From Hofstenia miamia (Eukaryota; Xenacoelomorpha; Acoela), in contig SCFE01000056.1 of NCBI GenBank assembly GCA_004352715.1, positions 1,752,522 through 1,816,521 of the forward strand: 64,000 nucleotides of DNA, in the 5' to 3' direction. Positions within the stretch are counted from its first letter, which is position 1, and each line of letters begins with the position of its first letter. Made by a program: the position numbers and the translations under genes. The notes beneath the pieces were generated by a model. The model was not told where the DNA came from. It was given only the letters and a program-made list of their open reading frames with translations, and did not search any database. Below are positions 12,291-23,300 of this stretch, in pieces.

Positions 12291-12592
12291 TATTAATAAT
12301 TGAAAACACAGTTTAGGAAGTTACAAAATTTTATTATTTTACTAAGAGCCTTACATACAAGTTTGGTATTATATAGTAGCATAAGACATTTAAGCCTAAA
12401 ACTATGAATTTACTTCACTAGTTCCATTAATGAAAGGCTTATGCATGGCTAAGAACCTTTTGTTGATACTGAATTGTAAGGCACACAATTCTCAAATATG
12501 CTAGATAATAATTAATTAAGATTACTATAGCTAATGGCAAAATACTCTAACAAGCTGTTATTACAAGAACGCAAGCATGAATAAGATCTAAA
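12291..12592. other. AT-rich non-coding stretch
   Basis: I see nothing recognisable between the LINE tail and the duplicated segment that starts near 12593. Confidence 0.5.
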
Positions 12593-13123
12593 ATTAACAG
12601 ACAAACGAACTCAATTACATCACTATGTCAAAGGTATGTTATTTTGCCTATGGCAAGTAATTTAAATTCTTAATTGTACTGAAGGCATTTGCAACATCTT
12701 TGTATTTTGAACAAGGAAGGTATTTAACGTGAAAAAACGCTATATATATATNNNNNNNNNNNGCTTACGAAAGACAAAGTTAAAGACTAGTTTCGTTGAG
12801 AAGGTATTGAGGTTCTGGACTGGCCTGGTAACAGTCCAGACCTCAATCCAATTGAAAACTTATGAAGAATGGTCAAACTAAGGATTGAAAAATGTCACCA
12901 ACCACATTGGAGAAGAAAGCAATCAGAAATATCTGGTGTCAACATGTAAAGAAAGAAGAATGTGAAAGACTAGTGGATTAACAGACAAACGAACTCAATT
13001 ACATCACTATGTCAAAGGTATGTTATTTTGCCTATGGCAAGTAATTTAAATTCTTAATTGTACTGAAGGCATTTGCAACATCTTTGTATTTTGAACAAGG
13101 AAGGTATTTAACGTGAAAAAACG

Positions 13124-13130
<7 letters not shown>
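12593..13130. repeat. Gap-flanking duplication of the Tc1-like locus
   Basis: Segment A (about 12593-12741) recurs at about 12975-13123. The segment after the 11-N gap (12763-12975) recurs at 13428-13648 with a small indel (GGAGAAGAAAGC against GGAGAAACTGAAGAAAGC). The order A-gap-B-A'-middle-B' indicates one allele with its (TA)n-rich middle missing, placed next to the more complete allele. This is probably an assembly artefact. Confidence 0.6.
12752..12762. other. Assembly gap (11 N)
   Basis: N run placed inside a (TA)n tract, between duplicated flanks. Confidence 0.9.
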
Positions 13131-13155
<25 letters not shown>

Positions 13156-13159
13156 AATA

Positions 13160-14061
13160 TACAGTAGCTGACAAAAGTTTATAATAATATATCTTTTATA
13201 CATTCTATTTGCAATTAGTTTGCAAATGAATACTAAACTCAATTAAAGCTGTTCTATTTTCTGACATTTGGTTTTATATTCAACTGTTCACATTACTGCA
13301 TGTACTTTACTGAATTTACTACATACATGTATAAATAACAGAATTTTAGTCAATGGGTTTAATTTTTTGATAGATCAACTTGATTTAAAATTTTAACGGT
13401 ATGGATAAGTTCAAGTTGCTGTCAGAGCTTACGAAAGACAAAGTTAAAGACTAGTTTCGTTGAGAAGGTATTGAGGTTCTGGACTGGCCTGGTAACAGTC
13501 CAGACCTCAATCCAATTGAAAACTTATGAAGAATGGTCAAACTAAGGATTGAAAAATGTCACCAACCACATTGGAGAAACTGAAGAAAGCAATCAGAAAT
13601 ATCTGGTGTCAACATGTAAAGAAAGAAGAATGTGAAAGACTAGTGAATTCAATGCCTTGAAGGGTAGGTGCAGTAATACAAAACAAAGGGTATCCAACAA
13701 AGTACTGAAGATTTTCATGATACATGTATGCTCTTTTATCTGTGCAATGAACATTTCTTTGTAATTAGTAATGAGCGAAAGCGTTTTTTGTGTTACAAAA
13801 TATGTTCTATAAGAAATTTCATGTTGACAACTCTGTATTTTTACTACAAATTATTTAAAAATTTGTTTGACTAAGACATAGATGTTATACTAATAACTAA
13901 AATGCAAACATATTTTCCGATTGTTCAAACTCCATAACAATAACATTCTGAGAACCTATCAAGAACGAGTTTGAGATAATCTCTATATATGCTCATAATA
14001 GTCTTTAAAACAATAAAATCAAAGATTTTTCTGAGTATTATAAGCTTTTGTCGGCTACTAT
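13160..14061 (+). mobile_element. Internally deleted Tc1/mariner element with TIRs
   Basis: The left end TACAGTAGCTGACAAAAGTT (from 13160) is matched in inverted orientation at 14034-14061 (AAGCTTTTGTCGGCTACTA), giving terminal inverted repeats of about 25 bp with TA at both borders. Inside, ATGGATAAGTTCAAGTTGCT (from about 13400) encodes MDKFKLLSELTKDKVKD and then a stop. It runs almost directly into the transposase C-terminus: WPGNSPDLNPIENL with an in-frame stop, then a second frame reading AIRNIWCQHVKKEECERL. The middle of the transposase is missing, so this is a non-autonomous deletion derivative. (TA)n tracts lie on both sides. Confidence 0.75.
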
Positions 14062-14080
14062 ATATATATATTTATATATA

Positions 14081-14117
<37 letters not shown>

Positions 14118-15008
14118 GTATATATTTAATTTTCTTGAGAATACATTGAATATATGGGAGAATAAAATCCAAATTGCCCCAAAAATCTAACAAACATTTC
14201 CTTTGAAAAAAGGCTGCAATACAATGCGTGCTGCTTCACAATGCAGAAAGATTTCGTGACGGCATAAAAATGAGGCCAATTTAGAGCAATTGCTAAAAAT
14301 ATTTTTATGCCATGTATTAAGATAGCACGCGAAATCAATTTTCGTACACCATCGCGCGACAGAAATATTTCGTAGCAAGAAATATTTCGTATAATGACCA
14401 GGATGTTACAATGGCACAAGCTGTAAATTGTTTAATCATATAATCTTCATTTTGATTTAAAAGGAGTTTTTACTTAAACTTTCTGCACAACTTGTTACAA
14501 GTTCGACTGGTAAACTTTCAGGTCACCAGGTTGTTGAGTCATAAACTCTATTACCAAATGCATCTATGACATGGATTTTTGCATCTATTGAAATTTTCTT
14601 CTTCGTTCAATGCTCAATGAATTACTTTGCTAAACTATTGCAGCTTTGGCAAAGATATTACAGAAAAATATTTTTTGGACATTTTTTAGGGAGGAAATAT
14701 GGCATGCATGTAGTTTGCAGTTGTTTGGCTTCCAATTTTAGAGAGATTGAGTTAACTGGCTGAAAATGCAAAAAAAACTATTTATGACAAATATATATAC
14801 AAAATAGAGTTCTTGAACATTTTGGATAATATGCATGCTTATATTTATTAAGACAAACTACTATTAAAGTTATGAAATATGATGTACAATGCAGGCGTTT
14901 TAGTCAATGTAGATTTGATTGAACGGCTAGTTGTAAATTGAAATTTAGTTGGTAAATTTCTACTCGCGAGGCTTTTTGTCAGGTTGACTTGCTCATTCTT
15001 TTGTTTAG
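14062..15008. other. Non-coding stretch
   Basis: (TA)n tracts at 14062-14112. A 97-codon minus-strand frame at 14126-14419 has no motif. No supportable gene. Confidence 0.5.
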
Positions 15009-15064
15009 TGCCAATTTCAAACAACTGTTCAGACGTGAGTGAATTAATTTCGCACACTTGGCAA
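15009..15064 (+). CDS. Candidate upstream exon of the SH2-pseudokinase gene
   Basis: TTTGTTTAG is followed by a short open stretch (PISNNCSDVSELISHTWQ) that ends at CAA before a consensus GTAAGT donor. Its phase-0 end matches the phase-0 start of the first SH2 exon at 16840. It carries no recognisable domain. The SH2 exon has no in-frame upstream Met (a TAG lies at 16828-16830), so at least one upstream exon must exist; this is one candidate only. Confidence 0.2.
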
Positions 15065-16839
15065 GTAAGTGTTTAAATTTAAACATTAGAGTTAATTTAT
15101 CTTGATTCTCTAATATTACACCATACTTCGACAATGTAAGAATCACAATGCAGGAATGTGTGCAGAAAGAGTAAGTCTTTCAATAACCGTTTACATTTCA
15201 TAACCTAGTTCCTAGCAATATTACCGTTATTAAATAATTGTTTGTTTGTAATTTTAATGTGTTTCCAACAAAGTACATTTGAGTTTTAAAGTCTTTTTGT
15301 TTGTCAAACAATATTTGGATTGTATTGTATTCATTCCGTTTAGATTTTTGGTGCATTCGCTATTATAGCAAATTTGGGTTCAATTACTAACAGAAGTGAT
15401 CCAAAAGTATACTCTAAAATCAACATCTAATTCCTCTCTAGTGAACGCTTTAGTTCACACAATTTTAGAGCATCCATTTGAAGCACTCCCCTCAGCTAAA
15501 TTGCTACACATTTATATTCATTAAAACTGATTTTTTTTGTGGAAAATTGATCAAATCAATCTGTTTACTATTGATGTATCGCTAAAGAAATACCCATTAT
15601 TACACTAATAAAAATAACCAGAAAAACGAGGTTTATCAATACATACTTTAAATTGTCAAAATATGCCGTACTTACGCACTTTGCATTCACAAGATCATCA
15701 ATATTTTTCAAATAAAATGAGCATAACCCTTTCAGTCATAGCATATTATGAGCACTTTTTAAAAACTTAAGGAATGCTTTTGGTTAATAAAATATTTAAT
15801 GTGTACATTTTACACATTGTGACTCATTGCGTTTTTCACAATAAAATCACGTTCAACTTATGCATGCCTCAAATTTGAAAATTGATGAAATCCAATCAAT
15901 TGTCATGGGCAAGTGTCTAATCCATCATAAAGAGTTAATGATATTTGATGAATGTTATTCTTGGATGCGAGTATAGAAAATGAGGAATAACACTCTAATA
16001 TTGGAACAAACATTTCAAATTTCATGTAATTCAATATCAGATAGACTGGACATTATTCATTCGACACATGTGTAAAGAAACTTTACAACTTTATCACAAT
16101 CACTTTCACTTTCTGTATCGTTGACATCTACGTTCAAAATTGGATCCAGTTCAGGATTGGACCGGAATACTTTGGAGCTTAATGGGGCGATAAGCTTTTT
16201 ATATTTATATTTACTGCTGCAAAACTAAAATAGAGACATTTTAAGAACATACGTTATACAAACTTTTCTTAATCTGGAGGTTGTTATTATTGCCACCAGT
16301 AGTAGTTGTGCTTCCAGTGTAGATGGAGCATGTCTAGCGCAATCATTACTTTCCACAACATGAATATAGCTTTTCAGTTAGGGAAGATGTTGCTGGAACA
16401 TACCAAAATGTCGGTGCTGCTAAAATACTTGAAAAGTAATGTTCAAACTATGACAAAATATGAATTCATTAAATATCTCAACACAGCAACTTGACAATGT
16501 TATAATAAAACATTTTATTGTTTTGGGCACACAAAGAACTGTCCAGGTCATAAGTCAGGTGCAATTAAGACCCTATCTGTCTTCGTTAAGCTGCTTTTTG
16601 CAATGGACAGATCACTTTAGACCCAGACTCAGTTCATATTTTTGTTAGATATTGACTGCCAGCGCCTGTGGTATATTATTTCCTTCCTTGTATGAATGTT
16701 AAACTATTTTGAAGCAAAATAAATGAAATTTTATTTTTATCATGAACATTTTATTGACAGAGTTGAGTCATTATACGAACAAAGAATAATCAAGTTTTGA
16801 ATAAAATCTCCGAATAATGAGATAATTTAGGTTTCCCAG
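15065..16839. other. Stretch upstream of the SH2 exon
   Basis: I looked for an SH3 domain (ALYDY, WW, PSNY-type motifs) and did not find one. The first exon and promoter of the SH2-kinase gene are presumably here or further left, but I cannot place them. Confidence 0.4.
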
Positions 16840-17315
16840 CAAAGTTATAATGGCTATAGCAAAATCCAAGCGTTTACTAAAAATTCTGACATAAAACGTG
16901 AAGGTTGGTATTACCGAGATCTACCTCAAAACATTACAGATGCAATTCTACGCAAGCAAAGCCCTGGTTGCTTTATGGTACGACAACTCGGTTCGTCTCT
17001 CAAACTTTCCATCGTGTAAGCCTTAACATATCTATTACTTTATAGAAAATGACTGTTTATGAGAATGAAAATTATAGATCTTCCATTGTTGTGTGCTCTT
17101 CTTGTATTAATTATTTACATATTTCGTGCGATTTAGGTCTATGCGAGCAATTAAGCATTTGGACATTGAGACGATTCGCAAAGATGGCAGTAATTTCTTC
17201 AGAATTGGTCGTGGTTCCATGTTCCAGTCAATCCAGCAACTAGTTGATCACTATAGTCAAACTCCTGGACTAGGAATTACAATCGACAAACATCCAGTGA
17301 AGAAAAGCATCGACG
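16840..17315 (+). CDS. SH2 domain, exons 1-2 of the model
   Basis: Exon 16840-17015 encodes EGWYYRDLPQNITDAILRK and then CFMVRQ, the FLVR block with the phosphotyrosine-binding Arg (residue 48 of the model) intact. The next exon, 17137-17315, gives AIKHLDIE (betaD His present), RIGRGSMFQSIQQLVDHYSQ and GLGITIDKHP, the classical SH2 C-terminal half. The intron 17016-17136 starts GTAAGC, ends TTTAG and sits at phase 2 between betaC and betaD. An alternative acceptor at 16830 would add three in-frame codons. The fold looks functional, so phosphotyrosine binding is probably retained. Confidence 0.85.
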
Positions 17316-20300
17316 GTATTCATCTTTTCTTGAGAAATTATAAGAAGAGTTGCCCAACTTTTATTGCATAGAATTGCAAATCTCCTGTTATTTTTCAAAA
17401 ACTGTCAATTTGACCAGCTGTCGTCAAAAAAAGAAAATGTTGGGAAGTTGATTCTCCTATACTTTAATACAATTGTATATAATTCATTTTTTAACATTTC
17501 TCTGATTTTACTTAATATTTTGCTTAGTTGAAAATTGTCATAGTTTTGGATGTTTAGTTACCTAAAATTAAATGAAGAGTTTTCTAAGAATCCCAGAACT
17601 ATTCATAACATATTGAGATCTAGTATGTAGTTTTACTGAGATCTTCATAAATTTCTACATTTTTAAGTCATTAAGTAATTATCAGTTTCTGATAAGTCCT
17701 GCCATATACAAGTAAACTATTTTAGACATATGTTGTCTCAATCTGAATGAGATATCAAAAGTCGCCTCATACCCACTCAACCTTCCATGGGTAAGTAGAT
17801 TGTAAATATTCACTTATTGTACATTTAATCGTAATTAGGAATCAAGTTTTGGTTCTTGGAAAGCCAACAGAGACGTCATTGTGCATGAGGTTAAAAGAGG
17901 TTATGAAAACCAAAAAGAACTCTTTACACGACAATCAAGAATTCTCATGTGAGTTTTAATATTTTTGCAAGGGCAAGAGTGTGCAAAATGCGAATGAAAA
18001 ACACAAACAGAGAATCTTGTTAAATTTTAATGAATTATATTAAAAATTTCCAATCCATTAAACTTTATAAGAATATCCCCAATTGCAGTATGGCATAAGT
18101 AAAATTTAAGAATATTCCCATTATATATAATATTTCAAACTATTAATGTAATTATATTATTAATTCTATGAGCATATTTATTGATCTTAATGACTAGTTT
18201 TTTGCTCTCACGTGGACCAGCTGCTTTTGTAATTACAAATAGTTTTTATTATTGCTACTTTGGATTAACAATGGATAAATACTCTATCACATTGCCTTGC
18301 AAATGGGGTGGTGTCTAATTACAGAATCAAACTAATTAATTAAGATATTTAGAAAGAAGAGACACGCTTTGACTTAATAAATACCGACTTTGACAAATTT
18401 GAAATATGGTTTTTAAAATAATGAAATTGAATAAACCCTTGCTTCTTTTCAATAGGCTTTGCTTTAAAAAAGAGTTTTTTAAATGTGTAATTGAGAAAAA
18501 CAATAATGGAAAACAACTCTGCTTTATTGGGAATTTTGTTAAATTTTCCTGCTTGTTTCATGATGATAGTGCTTTTTAATTGTTCCCAGGGTTGGAATGG
18601 CTGACCTGTAGACGTTTTGCCACCGTCTTGGAGCAAAAAAGTTTCATATTGTGGAAATGGTTTGTTAGAATATTTTAAATTATGCACATGACATACAAAT
18701 AAAATGAATAAGAACACATAATTAGGAGTACATCAGTAGCAGATTTTGATGCAAGTNAATAGTGTCAAAGTGATTAAAAACATAGTAGTACAAGAACCAG
18801 AGAAACTAAGCGAAAAAGGATTTACAGAGAATTATGGGTTTTATTAACTACTATGGTTCTTTTATATCTAATGTGGCGCATAAAACCAGCAGGATGACAG
18901 AACTGCTTAAGAAAAATAAAGTTTTCGAATGGACGTGGAGAGAAGAAGAACAGTTGGATAACATAAAAAATGAGTTAAGCAAAATGCCATCATTAAATAC
19001 GCCGGATTACGATAAAGAGTTTATTCTCGATTGTGACGCAAGTAACGTTGCCATAGGGGCATGCTTGGGCCAGATCAAGGATGGCAAGGAAGTGCCGATA
19101 CAGTTTTTTAGTCGAAAGTTAAAACAGAGTGAAGAAAATTATGGATCAACGAAACTGGAGATGTTAGCATTGGTCGAAAGTATAAAGAAATTTCGGTACT
19201 TTTTAATAGGACAAACATTTAAAGTGAGAACTGATAACAGTGGGCTGGCGTGGCTTAAAAAGTTTTCAGGCGATAAGTCGTCAATTGTATCGCGATGGAT
19301 CGAATATTTAAATGAGTTTAAATTTAACATAGAACATCGGAAAGGAACGCTACATAAAAACGCAGACTTCTGGACGGCGCTACCCGAATATCAAAGAGAT
19401 ATAGAAAAGGTGGATGGTGAAAAGAAAAAGTTTCACTTTATGTCACATAATGAATATGTAGAACTNTCCCAGGGTTGGAATGGCTGACCTGTAGACGTTT
19501 TGCCACCGTCTTGGAGCAAAAAAGTTTCATATTGTGGAAATGGTTTGTTAGAATATTTTAAATTATGCACATGACATACAAATAAAATGAATAAGAACAC
19601 ATAATTAGGAGTACATCAGTAGCAGATTTTGATGCAAGTTTATTATACACAGAAACATTGTTAATAGATTTAAAATATCGCTTTCTACTTTTCAGTAAAC
19701 TTTGTCCAATTAGTGATCGTATATGAGACTTTATGAACCTTATTCTTGAAAACATACGTTCACATGACACTTCAGTACAAAGTAAAGTGAGTGAGTGCAG
19801 TGCTTGGAGTAGAGTTTATTGTAGCTTTATCTACAATAACCGGTGATTAGTGTTAAGATGCACCCCAGACAATTGGAGTACTTTCCTTTGCAAAAATGCT
19901 AACAATGTTGATCTTTATCATAAATCAATTTTTCATTTTCTTTTTCTCAAATACTGTTGAAGTGAAGAAAGGAAATTGCAGATCCCTTATTCAACCGTCG
20001 TCACTCTCTCTGTGATAAATTATGGCTTAGCATACAATCACCTATTCATCCACTTCACTATCTCCTACCTGATACACGCCCGGCTTTGCCATTCCTACGT
20101 ACACACCGTTCTTACGACACCTTCTGTCGCACGAAAAGGCTGGCTAACTCTTTCATATACGCTCAAGCAAACAAGGCATAAAATAACTCATGAATGTACC
20201 ATTGTAAATATTTTAATCGATTAATAGTGTTTGGATTATTTACTGCCATTTTGAGCTTTGGTCACAGGCAGTTAATTAGAATATATCATCTATATCTATA

Positions 20301-20350
20301 GAAAATGAGTCTGGGTCAATTAATAAATGATAGCTACTCGGGTTCTGCTT

Positions 20351-20396
<46 letters not shown>

Positions 20397-23300
20397 CAAA
20401 ACTATCAATTTTATTTTCATATAACCATTTTTCGGACTATATTTGAAGAAATTGGCAATGCGGCATAAAAATCTGGTGCGTATTATGTAAGAACACTGCA
20501 TGAACTTGCCTGATGCCATATCGCCCAAATGTTAAATTCCGTTAAAAAACGAGAAATTTGATGAATTCGTAGAAGAGGAACTCATTAGAAAAATGAGTGT
20601 AATCTTTTGTGTAATATTGATTTAAATAGTTTGATCTTTTTAGCTTTATGAGCCTTATAATTCAATGAGTCTTATGCATCAAAATAGATCTGTTAACAGA
20701 CATTGCTTCTTATAATGTGATGGACACTATAGTCCGAAAAATACGGAAAGCTCTATAACATATATGTGGAATTTTAAACACCAATTCAATATTAAAGAAT
20801 GCTGGGTCTACATTTCTGTGAAACTACTAAATTCAACTGCCTAGGTCATTGAAACACGAATGTATTGCATGCTTGATAGGCTGTGCAACAGAAATTCCTC
20901 GCTGTTACATCGTAACGGAATCTCTCCAAGATGGAACATTAATCGATTACCTCCATCGAAACACAATGTCTCTCTTACTTCGTCCTAATGATCTACTGAT
21001 GATTGCTTCGTGCATTTGTAGGGCCATGATTTATTTGGAAGAAAAGCGAATTGTTCACAATGAGCTTGTATGCAAATGACTGATATTTCCAGCACTAACA
21101 CCAATGTATTTTAGGTAGCCGAAAATATATTAATAAATGAATCATGTCAAGTGAAGGTTGCTGGCTTTCACCTCTCAAGGTAATTGTCAAAATTATGTTT
21201 ACATAGCAACATATTTTCTTAGGTATGAAGGAGACTATGATTCTCTTGTTATTCCAGACTACATGTACAAAGTTCGAGTTCCGCCTCCAGAATTTTACAG
21301 AAATGAATTTTCATGCAGAAGTGATGTCTGGACATTCGGCATGTTTTTTATAGTATATATAACACAAAGCCTTTTCCGAATCATAAATACAAATACGAGT
21401 TTTATGATTAATGTCTTCGAAAAAGCAGGCTGTTACAATTTTTGATACATACAAAATATTTAATGTCTTGGAATATCAGTTACTAGAGGAGGATACAAGC
21501 AAGGTAACCGTCATTTCTGAAATAATTGGAATGTAAGGGTTGCTCATCAAACTTGTCTTCAAGTTCTCATATTTTCGATTCAAGTTAGCACAAGTCCTGC
21601 TATATATAAAGCAGGCCATGGTTAGCAGTAGCGTATAATTTGATCGAATATTAACTGGTCCTATTCTATTTCTACTTTTCTTCACAACCATTTCTCTCTC
21701 AAGTTCATTTGCGGTTTTTGTAGCGGTTTAGTAGTAAATTGACTTTCATTAAAATCAATATTTATTCCTCCCATGTCATGATGATTTGATCATGCTCGAC
21801 ACGACATCCCTGCTGGATCTTTACCATCTTTGCGTCGTGAATATGAAAACATTGAGATGGCGCGATTTTAGAAATAGTTTTAGTGTAATTTATGAATTTG
21901 CACAAATGCTCAATACACCTTCTGCTAACCCATTGAATCATGGATACTCCAGAGTAAGGATTGCAAGCTTGAAACAATTAATTTTATAAAAGTCATTTAT
22001 TTTAAAATAGTTAAATTTAATAACATGAACCCTTGTATTTTGCGACATCGAATGCAATCTTAATTCCTGAAAAAGTTGTTTGTCTTCTGCACATTGAGCT
22101 ATGTAAGTTGTATTTTAGACATTTTGGCATCCATTTGTTTTCCTTATAAATTGAGGCTTTTTATTGAATAGAAACCTGTAATCATTTTTAGGACCAAAGA
22201 ATATTTTTTATGAAAATTTCTGCAGGAAGTTAAGAAGGCATTTTAAATTCATAATTGAAACAAAAATTTATATTTCATTCAAAGAAAGCGCTCAAAGTAT
22301 ACTTTGAAAAGTTTTCAATTTTTTCATCTCTTATACTGATGTAAAACAGGGATTTCAATTCCTTCATACGAATTGGAATTGGAATTGACCAATTCCTGAG
22401 TGTGGGAATTGAATTTGGAATTGAAAAAAACTTTAGTAAAATTGCTAATTATAATAAAATTATGTAATTGTAAAAAATGTAAAAACATTTATGAGTGTTT
22501 AAATAAGTTCGGCAATCATAATTGCATGGAATTGGCATTGGAATTGAAGTTGATATTATTGGTCTGTAAGAATTGGGATTGAATCACCAAGAATTGGAAT
22601 TGAATTGAAATCTCTGAAATAAACTACATGTTAAGAGAATAACTGACACAATGTTTCTAGGTTTTTATTCTTTAAGTTTTTACGATAGTTAGTATAATCA
22701 CAACTTTACTAATCAAATACTTAAATATTTTGATTATATCTTAATGTACGTAACTTAGGCTTTCTTCTGTGGGTCATTATGAAACGAGGACAAAATGAAA
22801 TATTCGACATTGACAGAGTATGATCTTCTTGTAAAAAAAATATTATTACATCGTTTTTCAGATTCTCCATGCTGATTGGGGAACTCGCTTACCTCCAGCT
22901 ATTATTTACAGAGCACGAAATTTGATTGCCAATTGCTTGGTGGAGCTCCCAGATAATCGGCCTACATTTAAAGAACTAAGCCCTTTCTTACATGAGCATC
23001 ATTTTCCAGGCCCTCCATATAGATTTAGAAGCTTTTCCTCGGAGGAAACAAGTAAGAAAATTTTATATTTCTTGTAAATGTAAAGCTCCTGAAATATTTT
23101 TTTCAATTATTCAGCAATTACAAGTAACAATCTAAGATATGTTTGCATTCTAATTCAAAAAACTTAATAATAAATTAGAGGGTTAAATAGAGTTCAACAT
23201 CTTTTAGCGTTAGGGAGTAAGTCACCTTACGCAATAAAAATTCAAAAATTGAAGTATTTTGGGGCAATAAGAGAATAAATTAATGCACTGCTTATTATGG

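Noticed and set aside
15065-16839. An SH3 domain expected upstream of a Src-like SH2
   Set aside because: No ALYDY, WW or PxxY-type motif was found in any forward frame, so I report the gene without SH3.
18349-18717. 122-codon minus-strand frame
   Set aside because: Lies partly in the duplicated gap flank and has no family motif; probably chance or decayed repeat.
20455-20489. Apparent kinase exon LKKLAMRHKNLVRIM with a GTAAG donor
   Set aside because: It lies inside a TIR-bounded MITE, no upstream exon splices to it in the right phase without duplicating the L-R-H block, and the exon at 20845 supplies the true block in phase.
21353-21445. Continuation of the activation-segment frame past the GC donor
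   Set aside because: It leaves the kinase consensus at once (IVYITQSLF) and stops; the GC-AG splice restores the conserved sequence.
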